From Delftia sp. PS-11 (GTDB lineage: Bacteria > Pseudomonadota > Gammaproteobacteria > Burkholderiales > Burkholderiaceae_C), in the NCBI RefSeq assembly GCF_029870285.1, contig NZ_JACSYA010000034.1:1-62387 (forward strand): 62,387 nucleotides of DNA. The letters run 5' to 3'. The notes beneath the pieces were generated by a model. It had not been told where the DNA came from. It did not search any database and was given only the letters and a program-made list of their open reading frames with translations. Positions 40,001-46,218 of this stretch are shown piece by piece (the stretch's first letter is position 1; each line of letters opens with the position of its first letter). The position numbers and the translations under genes were made by a program.

Positions 40001-42299
40001 GGCGCGCGCGGCCATTGACCGCTCCATCGACATGACGGCGCGGGCCGACATGATGCGTGCCCTGGGCGACGACTATGCCGGCATGCGCGACATGGTGCTG
40101 GATGCGCCCACGCTGGCCGATGCCATGCAGCTGCTGACGGAGACCCTGCAGCAGGATGCCCGGGCCAAGCCGGACATGGCCGAGCGGCTGCTGCAGCTCA
40201 ATAACATGGTGGTGGACCGGGCGGCCCAGGCCCGGGAACTGCAGGAGGATGGCTATGCGCCCCTGTCGCGCTTTGGCCGCTACACCCTGGATGTGGTCGA
40301 TGCCCATGGCGAGCGCCAGTATTTCGGCATGTACGAGACCATGCGCGAATCCAACCTGGCCAAGCTGCAGATGGCCCAGGCGTTCCCTGGCGCCAAGATC
40401 ACCCAGGGCACCATGAGCCAGCAAAGCTACAAGCTGTTCGCGGGCATCACGCCGGAGACGCTGGAGATCTTCAAGGACATGGTGGTGGGCACGGAGGCCG
40501 ATGCGGCCACGCGCAAGGTTTTCGACGAATACCTGAAGCTGACCAAGAACAACCACAGCGCCTTGAAGCGCCTGATCCAGCGCAAGGGCATCGAGGGCTA
40601 CAGCCAGGACGTGGGCCGTGTGGTGGCCAACTTCATCTACAGCAATTCCCGTCAGGCGGCTGCCGGCCTGAACGCGGGCACCATGGACCGGGCAATCAAC
40701 AACATTCCGAAGGAACAGGGCGAGCTCAAGGATCTGGCCATGGGCCTGCGCGACTACATCCGCGATCCCCAGGAAGAAGGCCAGGCCGTGCGCGGCATGC
40801 TGTTTGCCCAGTACCTGGGCGGCTCCCTGGCTTCGGCAATGGTCAATATGACCCAGCCCTTTGCCGTGACCATGCCCTGGCTGAGCCAGTTCGGCGGCAT
40901 GCGCGCAGCGGGCGCTCAGATGACGCGGGCCATGAACGACATGCGCCGGGCGTGGCGGGACAAGGGCTTCCGGTACGAGTCTGACCTGGCCATGGCCCTG
41001 CAGTCCGCTGAAGATGATGGCGTGGTCTCACCGCAGGAGGTGCACCAGCTCATGGCCCAGGCCCGGGGCGCGGGCGGCCTGCGCTCGGGCGATGGCACCC
41101 GCGCCGGCGATGCGCGCGCTGCGGCGGCCAATGCCTGGGAGCGAACCAAGGTGGCATGGGGCCAGCCCTTTGCCCTGGCCGAGCAGTTCAACCGCCGCTC
41201 CACCTTCATCGCGGCGTTCCGCATTGCCAAGGCCCAGGGCATGGCCGATCCGGGCGCCTTTGCGCGCAAGGCGGTGCTGGAAACCCAGTTCGTCTACAGC
41301 AAGGCCAACAAGCCGAAGTGGGCGCGCGGCGCCGTGGGTGGCACGCTGTTCACCTTCAAGACCTACAGCGTGTCCTATCTGGAGCTGATGCAGCGCATGT
41401 GGACCCAGGGCGGCCCCGAGGGCCGGCGTGCCGTGGGCTGGGCCCTGGCCATGCTGCTGCTGATGGGCGGCGCGGGCGGCGTGCCGTTCATGGAGGATAT
41501 TGAAGACCTGATTGACGGCATCGGCCAGATGATGGGCTACAACATCAGTGCCAAGCAGTGGCGCAGGCAGGTGCTCACAAACGCGGTGGGCAAGGAACTG
41601 GCTGAGTTCATGGAGCAGGGTATCTCCGGCCTGCCGGGCGCGCCCATTGACATCTCCGGCCGCCTGGGCATGGGCAACCTGATCCCGGGCACAGGCCTGC
41701 TGCTGACCAAGCAGGACCGCGAGCGTGATCTGATGGAGGTGGCCGGACCTGCGGGGGACTTGGTTGCGCGAGGGTTCTCCGGAGCACGGGACATTTTCAA
41801 GGGCGTGGTGAACCTGGATGCTGATATGGCGGCACGTGGCGCCATGGAGTGGACGCCCACGGCCGTGCGCAATGCGTTCAAGGGCGCGGACATGGCCACC
41901 AGCGGCATGTACAAGGACGCCAAGGGCTACAAGGTGATCGACACCACGCTGGGCGAGGCGGTGGCCAAGTTCGCGGGGTTCCAGCCCCGGAGCGTGGCCC
42001 AGGTGCAGGAGGCCAACAGCTTCATGCAGCGCAGCAAGAGCTTCTACACCCTGACCAGCAGCGAAATCAAGGCCCAGTGGGCCGATGCGCTGTTCCGTAA
42101 GGATGACGATGCGCTGGCGCGCGTGCGCGAGCGGCTGCAGGACTGGAACCGCGACAACCCCGACCAGCCCATCGTCGTGCGTATGCCCGATGTCTGGAAG
42201 AAGGTGCGGGAGATGGGCAAGGACCGCACGGACCGCATCGCGGACACTGCGCCCAAGGCCTTGCGGGCCCAGATGCGGGAGATGGCATCCAGCATGTAG
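28080..42299 (+). CDS. Giant polyvalent ejection protein: pyrophosphatase-like, DarB-like methylase-helicase, zincin-like, MuF_C, LPD38
   Basis: One uninterrupted frame of 4,739 residues. N-terminal hydrophobic/amphipathic part (~45-325), then Ala/Gln linkers with two ~50-residue repeats. ~975-1105: inorganic-pyrophosphatase-like domain (NGLDISIENPAG, HYGYIKGSMGADKDHVDVF, NYEKGWTGLG). ~1137-1240: conserved FTADKVAAARERMRKK block. ~1620-1900: N6-adenine methylase (EPSMGIG 1712-1718; NWPF 1777-1780). ~2350-3000: SNF2-type helicase (GTGKT 2385-2389; DEAH 2561-2564; QRNGRGLRQG 2951-2960). ~3446: HHEVLGHHG metallopeptidase-like motif. ~3590-3750: MuF_C-like domain. ~4061: PLSRFG (PLxRFG). ~4425-4510: LPD38-like end. 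The layout is that of phage polyvalent proteins thought to enter the cell with DNA and block restriction. Confidence 0.88.
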   Translation: MEHSTLKPFTGELDKVPANGLKPFTGTLDGEDPKRSTLDYAKDAAAWLVKGAIAVPEAAVGAADLVSGGRAGKALENEGGSFGLRFKQAREAVNEWHSDATKEAQRKFQEAEGLGGKFKAAIENPSNIVGAVVESLPAMGAGGVAARGLLSATRLGQAGAKGAAAAGALGEGIVGTGSAAEQIRQETEDGLLTPGQTAAGLATGVATAGLGYAGGRVAQRLGIGDADTMLAQGNQGIAKQFADEAATAAANPLVQQRAVKSIPRQVIEGAISEGLLEELPQSVSEQILQNLALGKDWAQDVDTAVVLGTLSGAAMGGGAAGYHAMKAPQATGSTADAVSANAADPALSDSAAPQGLPDVATYGTAIEQMVQPQAQPQYQEAHARALDESLPPDERQAAANSLHQAFNPDLFRQATQNASEQPPVPQAAAGIDPAPQSTPANGVTSQEQQAAATATEPLGGEITQSTGAASVPPSRAMGLDPAAGTLSAAAVLAVDSGAAAHAQQVTALAQAAQQAAKAPAKKDQAAHQTVQAPSKPPAGVNTDTGEVEPAARAAQVQERLDYLAQQGRAQGWSKAAVTERNALRDELAQLQPSSVSPTTNGALNGTQAAQTLAPSAQSSQAARAQGAPAAGPANAKGLTDGTGPTPNPGAQAAAATGPQAQAQGQAVAQHIDAAGAAWTRMPAAERKALAERIEGLKPVLRNGLPGAQWKNLNVDLQRKLADAMQPQGAAPAAATAAAPAPTAGEQQAQAVAAEGNEGRRAKMLAASERWASMPVVERQAVAKAAKGLNAPARAGAHARAWADLAPKVREKLAAAMSNAAAAPAARKVPALVDELGSGVGTYAEKLKVRTADAKQKLQQASSLSPTLQKANGYDVQALDAEVARLESLTGDARALDEAAVREEAGRGLLQGARQELDVSQLTPAQRSDVVARAAATGNAADASIAILDAVDSAASAAATSPTNDLPEPTEAQKEAGNYRKGHVRLNGLDISIENPAGSRRRPEWPPLQNHYGYIKGSMGADKDHVDVFLTDRAHESELPVFVVDQVNRDGSFDEHKVVMGAANEADARATYLGNYEKGWTGLGAITQMTQDEFRAWVRDPFKTKKPAGMLPGAKPGSAPKAAPVQRGQAAASQPAVQGEFANNKLFTADKVAAARERMRKKLGTLNSGIDPELLVDGMTIAGAYIESGVRSFTQYAKAMIDDMGDGVKPYLLSFWEGARNYPGLDTKGMTDPAESARQHQELLTPEVRTAAPEIGQAVEKPAKRTRKTGARGDMTLTQDWGVEHINGYGDETRETGNATKDAFLKEAQQYLQAVAADLAAAGFEPHADRKGKPGKPVSVNESGMAGSGDVTLTMHHPESSTHIYVHVGDSALRGMFPSTASGIAVMARVSQAQGDTYATRGQNRWLPVDVSATDLAGLVLAEARVKMQSQTRTTQSKESNHGNPEQTGRAANQSGAPEVSGRGSRDYDSAARADSGDLEGQQSQDVPAPENTGRSGGHGIRLPDADVGGIRPASQGRDADDGRPGAGRARASDAGAGGRSAADGGQRGGQLDSPATGAGRRADSAAARGSVETPKEVSPAHPGPGNFHIDNPLEIVGGGQVARFDKNQAAIELLNAIRESGRQATAEEQRTLAGYTGWGSFGQELFQGTWDKPMPKPGWEARDRWLRDHLGQDEWQSAQRSITNAHYTDPPTVMAMWDMVQRMGFSGGRVLEPSMGIGNFFGMMPADIKGRSQLAGIELDRLTGSMAQLLYPDANVKIMGYQESKTPDGFYDVVIGNWPFENTVIADRRYNTLSPFLHDYFFLKALDQVRAGGLVVGITSSGTMDKKATKIRAALARKAELVTAIRLPSGAFQEYAGTKVVTDIVILQKRAQPLSITPNVPWIQSVAYKTPAGPEVFINEFYAQNPGNVIGTTDYGHGTTRMQPGMIVHRPDNMAERLREAVKLVPEGVYARDDRAQHISYIANHTADREGSLTEQGGQLFVVRGEHLAPAQEVRNYTLKSATETAKREQQLRALIDMRRKYAALIEAERTGSADTQRTALRQAFESYEAAHGPLVQSFGMAYLDRLDDPFYPALAALTVNGRPSAILRESTMRGVHSIQNPTPQDAYVVARNRSVQPTLDEIAQIAGKPAEQVREVLVKSGAVFEAPNGDVVPSDLYLSGNVRQKLREAQAALDDGNKAMERNVQALKSVVPADIPYFNIESQLGATWVPAGTYAEYVAHMLNRSNPNGIEVTFINGRWKVRLPAEANHAPEAKTGFGTAEYPFSKLVNAAFSNQTVKIRRKDSDGNEYLDTTATDEVNSRISEMRSRFGEWLWSDPERRAALEGEYNEVRNAYATPRYDGSFLTFEGMALSLGRGPFNLRQHQVNAIWRALVNRRSINAHEVGTGKTFTMGGIAVESRRYGIAKKPLLLAHNANSASVAHEIQMMYPAAKVLYVDNMAGDAIAVRMRQIANDDWDAIVLPHSLIDRLSFREETLMAMAKDDIQSLEEEAYAAAEEDGVTLESKMLNDEEELKKLRSVTAKELVKARNRIIETIKKQSQRSSREGAIPFEDLGIDMVLVDEAHEFKKPPISTRMHMKGLNTETSNRSISLQFITRYIRTNNFGGNVHTFTGTPITNTLTEIFHQMRYVMEDEMREAGVDSWDGWFGSFAKEVQDVELSAAGEYEAINRLAGFINVPELRRMIGQYMDVVFADDMPEMQPRKVNGKTLASAGLTEAERAELLNGRTEDAADRPYKKVVNVTSDLTPEQSRIFAQLQVYAKQWRNMSGKQRMQAMRSGSPESPIITEGLANKASFDVRLTEDERWAGMEGQAPDDPGSKASKVVANVLEVYRSDARAAQVIFSDIGYSTSQKRSIGRNEAGDKLYRTVKTFSTMRDIVERLVQGGIPREQIAIVDGSTSKDKRKEIADAMNALTVRVVIGSTDTLGVGVNMQHNLRAMHHMDAPYMPGELEQRNGRGLRQGNQWNTVLEYRYMTDRLDGRRWQILAIKQRFITAFMKANSESRVIEGDAASDEENDILQSFSEAAGDPRILIRAKLRKNVDALLRAERMHGNGVADARSTLRSTREAIEWNRGVLQAMKAGNLPGRLQALMAAQADNFQMTVQGTVYDTRKDAEAAVAQFMGSEMRMEQSGIAVGSYRDQPVTARWSALSNVPELVMEVGGQEFSSPTLRGLEQQVRNYPSRIEKVEANVAQRQASIERLEEVSKAPFARAADLESAQKRLQALEKDIEFNPVPPPAWLRAGAPVDSEAFRAGSAFVVTGHRWTKDGWFVLGQDAKGEMAVPYLEVKDAQGMPVYEEREFQAPEVLEKEAPAVTAAPVAAAAPAETASSAAFRRADDGPGLTDDQMADLLRIMRPEPAEFSDAARAQAVSRVRATVDAIRAGWANGPEVIVAYDMDDPAVPAAARRADLRQRSRGATGAPEGFYWRGKAYLLASKLNTPADAARVLHHEVLGHHGLRGLFGRDLDQILNQVATMRQAEVDAKIKDYGLRGVALGRRTAAEEVLAEMAEKTPQLHFVRRAVAAIRNWLRAHVPGLKSWKMSDADIIQAYILPARDFVQRGQGAAAERMEPTFSRGASDPAEAFASEVRTAIAAGLADDKNALRVQVPVGIETPAVLQMLGVARKPVMTNRDLIAKMHFEHGVTRSELVRLGDLLSNPVMVFKSESKDGRFVVVTNLVNNGRPVIVAVEPNGKTNNTEVVYLPSAYPKDNADSVFSKWIKQGLLQYADKQQSRQLATNARLQLPGVVQRAVGFKAEYKTEADLAQSPDDDLMFSRSRLSDIKASALEQLQQTLSHEGKVSWWDKTIGTMRHLAERAPAFKPVYETAQRNIDDVSMLANDAADRAPRLLPRVDTLGDLIGKNRKTPVAAADNKAVARPLFEGTLTWARDVDGQPMQVDDLAKKYANLPADDKAQLMLRAGRLDDRILRAWRGLPLAQYEANVNSRFERKMLKAGVVWTDAELKSMFGATAGQIALYREARAAIDRSIDMTARADMMRALGDDYAGMRDMVLDAPTLADAMQLLTETLQQDARAKPDMAERLLQLNNMVVDRAAQARELQEDGYAPLSRFGRYTLDVVDAHGERQYFGMYETMRESNLAKLQMAQAFPGAKITQGTMSQQSYKLFAGITPETLEIFKDMVVGTEADAATRKVFDEYLKLTKNNHSALKRLIQRKGIEGYSQDVGRVVANFIYSNSRQAAAGLNAGTMDRAINNIPKEQGELKDLAMGLRDYIRDPQEEGQAVRGMLFAQYLGGSLASAMVNMTQPFAVTMPWLSQFGGMRAAGAQMTRAMNDMRRAWRDKGFRYESDLAMALQSAEDDGVVSPQEVHQLMAQARGAGGLRSGDGTRAGDARAAAANAWERTKVAWGQPFALAEQFNRRSTFIAAFRIAKAQGMADPGAFARKAVLETQFVYSKANKPKWARGAVGGTLFTFKTYSVSYLELMQRMWTQGGPEGRRAVGWALAMLLLMGGAGGVPFMEDIEDLIDGIGQMMGYNISAKQWRRQVLTNAVGKELAEFMEQGISGLPGAPIDISGRLGMGNLIPGTGLLLTKQDRERDLMEVAGPAGDLVARGFSGARDIFKGVVNLDADMAARGAMEWTPTAVRNAFKGADMATSGMYKDAKGYKVIDTTLGEAVAKFAGFQPRSVAQVQEANSFMQRSKSFYTLTSSEIKAQWADALFRKDDDALARVRERLQDWNRDNPDQPIVVRMPDVWKKVREMGKDRTDRIADTAPKALRAQMREMASSM
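32401..32793 (+). CDS. Nested gene in another frame inside the polyvalent gene, 130 aa
   Basis: A frame offset from the giant gene starts at ATG 32401 with AAGGA nine bases upstream. It encodes a well-formed soluble protein: MEILSKQDVQRIKAEHQKYL, then AITIPLHERILATWKASSPK, LEAMAFVCQMRMWEEYDLLV and an acidic C-terminus. Over exactly this stretch the giant frame is low-complexity (Gly/Ala/Arg/Asp/Ser), which is what an overprinted linker would look like. Ancestrally this may have been a separate gene between two large ones that later became one frame. Function unknown. Confidence 0.68.
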   Translation: MEILSKQDVQRIKAEHQKYLDEEAAITIPLHERILATWKASSPKMYLRLRTQGVLEAMAFVCQMRMWEEYDLLVRGGMPMTDAREQAERAHLMLEPEDDPQQMEDSGEGSWIALQQALDEGRTALLRAGL

Positions 42300-42305
42300 T
42301 AGTGC

Positions 42306-42324
42306 GGCCCCTCTAGGGTTCGAC
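42306..42324 (+). promoter_or_regulatory. Late-module 19-bp element, copy D
   Basis: GGCCCCTCTAGGGTTCGAC begins seven bases after the stop of the giant gene and precedes the tail/fibre block. It matches the consensus except for one base missing after CCCC. Confidence 0.65.
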
Positions 42325-42368
42325 GGCGCAAGACAGGATGGGGAAACTCCTTGCAAAGGAGTCCCATC

Positions 42369-42770
42369 ATGTCGAACGCCATCTACCCCAAGTTCAAGGA
42401 AAAAATGCTCAAGGCCCAGGTGGACCTGAGCACCCGCGTCATCAAGGCTGTCTTGGTGAAAAACACCTATGCGCCTGTTTTTTCGACCAATGAATTTTTG
42501 TCGGACATCCAGGCGCATGTCACGAATACGCCCCAGCAGCTCAGCGGCGTAACCGTGACCAATGGCGTGTTCGATGCCAATGACGTGACGTTTCCGGCCG
42601 TCGCAGCGGATACGCACAAGGCCATCGTGCTGTACATCGATACGGGCGTGCCGGCCACATCGCCGCTGATGATGTACTTCGATGACATCCCCGGCTTTCC
42701 CTTCACGGGCAATGGCGCCGATGCGGAAATCCGCTGGAGCAGCGGCGATACCCGCATCTTTTCGCTGTAA
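42369..42770 (+). CDS. Putative tail or virion protein, 133 aa
   Basis: AAAGGAG is well placed before ATG 42369. The product (MSNAIYPKFKEKMLKAQVDL, TRVIKAVLVKNTYAPVFSTN, then beta-rich AIVLYIDTGVPATSPLMMYF) resembles small proteins found next to tail-fibre genes in many phages, with an N-terminal helix and a beta domain. It is first in the module after element D. Exact role unknown. Confidence 0.72.
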   Translation: MSNAIYPKFKEKMLKAQVDLSTRVIKAVLVKNTYAPVFSTNEFLSDIQAHVTNTPQQLSGVTVTNGVFDANDVTFPAVAADTHKAIVLYIDTGVPATSPLMMYFDDIPGFPFTGNGADAEIRWSSGDTRIFSL

Positions 42771-42787
42771 TCGCGGGAGGTTGTGCA

Positions 42788-44284
42788 GTGCCCGCTCTGA
42801 CGTTTTTCAATAACGCTGAATCCAAGCTGGTGGCCCAGCTCAATGCGATTGGCGATGATTTCAGCGCAGTGCAGTTGACGCTGACGGCTGGCACTGGCGC
42901 GCTGTTCGGCAGTCCGACAGAGGCACGTCGTGTGCGCCTGACGCTGAGCAATCCCGATGTGACCAGTGAGCGTGAAATCATTGAGGCCCGCAGCCGTGCT
43001 GGTGATGTGCTGTCCGTCTACCGTGGGCTGGAGGGCACGGCGGTGCGCATGTGGCCAGCGGGCACCACGATCTCCAACTACCTGACGGCTGGGGCAGTGA
43101 ACCGCTTCGTGCTGGGTGGCAGTGATGCCTACGACCATATGCAGGGCGGCTTTGCAGTGGGGGTGGCGCCCTTCATGGCAGCTGCGAACACTCATGCACC
43201 TGACAGCAACAGCGGGGGCGTGATTGGCCCGGCCGGGCAACTGGTGGGTCTGCCGTCTGGTGGCAGCAAGGCGCTGGGGGTGATTTTGAAGCCTGGCAAG
43301 ACCAATGGCGAAACCTCGGGTGATGTCTATGGCACATGGGGTACTGCCCGTGTGGCCATGGTGGCCCGAGAGTACAGCGCCACAGGCATGTCCGTGGGCA
43401 CGATGACGGTTGCTGGCGAACTCGGCATGGCGGTGGGCATCAAGGCTGCTGCTGGCGAGAGTTCGATTGCCGTAGGGACCGATGCATTTGCCGTGCGCCA
43501 GGGGGTTGCGCTGGGGTCGAACACTTCGGCAGTCGGCGAGCGATCGTTTGCAGCAGGCCCTGGCGCGCTGGCATTGGGGGACAGCAGTACGGCGTTGGGC
43601 GATGGTGCGTACCAGGCGGCAGACCACAGCGTTGCGTTCGGTGCACTGCCGACCATCCCCAGGGTCTGGCGCCCGGCCGATGGCAACAGCGAGAACGCCT
43701 GGGAGTACACGGGCAGCGAAGGCATCATCGCCTCACGCACCTATGACCTGGGCGTGCCGCCGACGTTTTCGGGGGGCAATGTGATGGACGGGGATGTGTT
43801 CAGGCCGGCATCCGGGCCGCTGCGCTATCGCGCGCTCATTCCCTATGACCCCAAGGCGATGCCCAACAGCTTCAATGCGCCGGCCATGAATCTGCCGGCC
43901 TTTGGCATGTCGAATCTGTCCATGGATCCGGCCAACAGCAATGACGCCACCTGGGTGGTGCACGAGGGCGGCGCGGGCATGCTGGTGATTCTGAGCCTGC
44001 CGATGCATGTGCTGTTCTTTCCCTCTGAGGTGGGGTTCATCCTGTTCAAGAGCACATCCACCTCTGCGCCTGAGATCTCCGTGGGAGATGCCAACTCGGA
44101 TACCGCACTGCTGGCCGCGACAGCGCTGCCCGGCTCTCTCACGGCAAAGGCCATTCATCGGCTGCCGATCACCTCCGGCAAGGGCGTGGAAAACCAGCTG
44201 CGCTTCAAGCTCACCGCTGTGGCCAATGGGCAGTTCCTGGGGCGCTTCTATGCCAAGGGGCTGTTCATCAACACGCAGGAGTAA
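42788..44284 (+). CDS. Tail fibre/spike-like protein with YadA-head-type repeats, 498 aa
   Basis: GTG start with GGGAGG upstream. The N-terminal ~130 residues form a phage attachment domain (FRLTLSNPDVTSEREIIEAR-like, VYRGLEGTAVRMWPAG). Residues ~215-290 contain tandem head-type repeats (SIAVGTDAFAV, GVALGSNTSAVG, FAAGPGALALGD, STALGDGAYQAAD) as found in trimeric autotransporter adhesins such as YadA. A C-terminal beta domain (~300-498) would bind the receptor. A trimeric virion fibre is the likely structure. Confidence 0.78.
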   Translation: MPALTFFNNAESKLVAQLNAIGDDFSAVQLTLTAGTGALFGSPTEARRVRLTLSNPDVTSEREIIEARSRAGDVLSVYRGLEGTAVRMWPAGTTISNYLTAGAVNRFVLGGSDAYDHMQGGFAVGVAPFMAAANTHAPDSNSGGVIGPAGQLVGLPSGGSKALGVILKPGKTNGETSGDVYGTWGTARVAMVAREYSATGMSVGTMTVAGELGMAVGIKAAAGESSIAVGTDAFAVRQGVALGSNTSAVGERSFAAGPGALALGDSSTALGDGAYQAADHSVAFGALPTIPRVWRPADGNSENAWEYTGSEGIIASRTYDLGVPPTFSGGNVMDGDVFRPASGPLRYRALIPYDPKAMPNSFNAPAMNLPAFGMSNLSMDPANSNDATWVVHEGGAGMLVILSLPMHVLFFPSEVGFILFKSTSTSAPEISVGDANSDTALLAATALPGSLTAKAIHRLPITSGKGVENQLRFKLTAVANGQFLGRFYAKGLFINTQE

Positions 44285-44290
44285 TCGTCC

Positions 44291-45031
44291 ATGCTGCTCA
44301 ATGCCTCGGCCCTGAATGCCGTGCCTCTGGGCGCAGCCGCGCAGACGGGTGGGCAGGAGGCGGGCGTGTTCCGCCCTCGTGCCATCACCGCTGCCCAGAT
44401 CGTCATCGGCCAGCCGCAGTGGCTTGTGCATACCGCGTTCGATGTGCCTTCCGTTGCGGGGACGCATATTGGCCGACCGGAACTCGACATCAGCTCCATC
44501 CGCCGCCTGAATGCTCCGGGTATGGGTGTCCTGGCCACGGTGGGGCTGCCTTCGCTGCGGCTGGTCTATCCAGGGGGTGTGCCCACAGGACCGAAGCTGT
44601 TTACTCCATATGGCGTGAGCGAAACCCGCCTGGGAGTGCCCCAGCTGAGTCTGCACATTGCGTTGGACGCCACGGGCTTGTATGGCACGCGCATTGGCCG
44701 GCCCGGCATGGTCCAGGTGCTGGTCACCCCTGGCGCGGATGCTTCCCCCCGCATTGGCCAGCCGGCACTGGTGCACCGGTTCAACCCCCGACCCCTTCAA
44801 GCAGGCGCCTTGGGCATTCCTGCCTGGGTCCAGGTGTTTTGCCCTGCTGTCCCTGGGCCTGCACGCATTGGCCGGCCGCTGCTGGGCCTGCGCTCCAGCG
44901 CCGAAGTCTCCGGCAGCGATGCCGCCATCCAGGTGGGCACGCCGCAGCTGCGCTTTGTGCACCGTGCCTACCCCACGTCCAGGCTGGCCCAGGTCGGCTA
45001 TCCATCCTTGCGCCGGGGGCATGCATGCTGA
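44291..45031 (+). CDS. Virion protein with ~30-residue IGxPxL repeats, 246 aa
   Basis: The sequence is a chain of about seven units ending in [IVL]GxPxL (IGQPQWLVH, IGRPELDIS, VGLPSLRLV, LGVPQLSLH, IGRPGMVQV, IGQPALVHR, IGRPLLGLR, VGTPQLRFV), spaced roughly 27-32 residues. This suggests a regular beta-solenoid or stacked beta fold. It starts six bases after the fibre gene and overlaps the next start. Probably a structural part of the tail or fibre; no family is recognised. Confidence 0.72.
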   Translation: MLLNASALNAVPLGAAAQTGGQEAGVFRPRAITAAQIVIGQPQWLVHTAFDVPSVAGTHIGRPELDISSIRRLNAPGMGVLATVGLPSLRLVYPGGVPTGPKLFTPYGVSETRLGVPQLSLHIALDATGLYGTRIGRPGMVQVLVTPGADASPRIGQPALVHRFNPRPLQAGALGIPAWVQVFCPAVPGPARIGRPLLGLRSSAEVSGSDAAIQVGTPQLRFVHRAYPTSRLAQVGYPSLRRGHAC

Positions 45032-46218
45032 CGTTCAAGAATTTCCGGGGGATCAACAACATCTCCAACGAGAAGAAAAAAAGCGAGACCTTTCTGTCTG
45101 GCGCCGTCAATGTGGATGTGGGCCTGGATGCCGAGCTGCGCCGCCGGCGCGGCATGGAGATGCTCAAGCCCGGCTGCTACCGCCAGTTGTGGGAGGGCAG
45201 CTCCATGGTGTTGGCCATCCGTGATGGCGGCGCGCTGGTGCGCGTGGTGCCGCAGGGCGAGGACGTGGAAATCCATCCATCCCTGGGGCCTGCACGCCTG
45301 TGGTGCTGCGAATTGCCAGATGGCCGTGTGATCTTCTCCAATGGCCTGGTGCAAGGCATGACGGACGGCGCGGGCTACACGGACTGGGGCGTGGCGCAGC
45401 CGTCCGAGTCGGGCACGGCCACCGCTGTCGCGGGCGCTCTGCCAGCAGGGCGCTATGCATGGGCTGTCACGCTGCGGCGTGATAGCGATGGACTGGAGAG
45501 CCAGGCGGTGGTGGGTGGCCTGGTCGAGCTGGAGCAAGGCGGTGGCCTGCTGCTGACCGACCTTCCCCGACGCCCTGGCCATAGCCTGCAGGTCTACCTG
45601 ACCACGGCAGGCGGTGAAGTGTTCATGCATGCAGGCCAGGCCCAGGGGAGCGCCTTCAGCTATTTGCGCGACGGCCAGGATCTGGCGCGCCCCTGCCGCA
45701 CCATGCACCTGGGCATGCCCCCCGTGGGGCGGCTGCATGCCGTATGGGGGTCGCGGGTGCTGGTGGCCCAGGGCCGTGTGCTGTGGGCATCCACGCCCCA
45801 TGGCTGGAGCCATTTCGCCCTGGGCCGGGACTTCAAGCAGTTCGGCGCCGACATCACACTGGTGCAGCCCGTGGGCGGCGGCATCTTCATCGGCACAGAA
45901 AAAGAGCTGGCCTTCCTGGCTGGCAGCGAATTTGATGCGCTCGTCTACACCCGCCTGATGAGTGCGCCGGTGCTGCTGGGCTCTGGCGCCGAAGCCCCCG
46001 GCCGGCGCGTGCGCCGTGGCGACGGCGCAGGCTTTGGCCGCGCCATGCTCTGCATTGCCGGAGGGTGGGTGGTGGCAGGACATGACGACGGCATGCTGGA
46101 GCCGCTGACAGAGGGCATCTACCGCGCCGAACTGGGCGCAGAGGTCGTATCCGCCTTCCGCACGGTGGATGGCATTCCCCAATACGAGGCGCTGGCCTAT
46201 GAGCATGCGTCCGTTTGA
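45025..46218 (+). CDS. Tail protein, beta-rich, 397 aa
   Basis: Starts at ATG 45025 within the end of the repeat gene. The N-terminus (MLTFKNFRGINNISNEKKKS, AVNVDVGLDAELRRRRGMEM) is the opening seen in a conserved family of phage virion proteins that begin with a FxGINN motif. The rest is repeating beta-strands (VAGALPAGRYAWAVTLRR, VGGGIFIGTEKELAFLAGSE) like a propeller. It overlaps the next gene by 14 bases. Likely part of the short tail or tail-tip complex. Confidence 0.75.
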   Translation: MLTFKNFRGINNISNEKKKSETFLSGAVNVDVGLDAELRRRRGMEMLKPGCYRQLWEGSSMVLAIRDGGALVRVVPQGEDVEIHPSLGPARLWCCELPDGRVIFSNGLVQGMTDGAGYTDWGVAQPSESGTATAVAGALPAGRYAWAVTLRRDSDGLESQAVVGGLVELEQGGGLLLTDLPRRPGHSLQVYLTTAGGEVFMHAGQAQGSAFSYLRDGQDLARPCRTMHLGMPPVGRLHAVWGSRVLVAQGRVLWASTPHGWSHFALGRDFKQFGADITLVQPVGGGIFIGTEKELAFLAGSEFDALVYTRLMSAPVLLGSGAEAPGRRVRRGDGAGFGRAMLCIAGGWVVAGHDDGMLEPLTEGIYRAELGAEVVSAFRTVDGIPQYEALAYEHASV

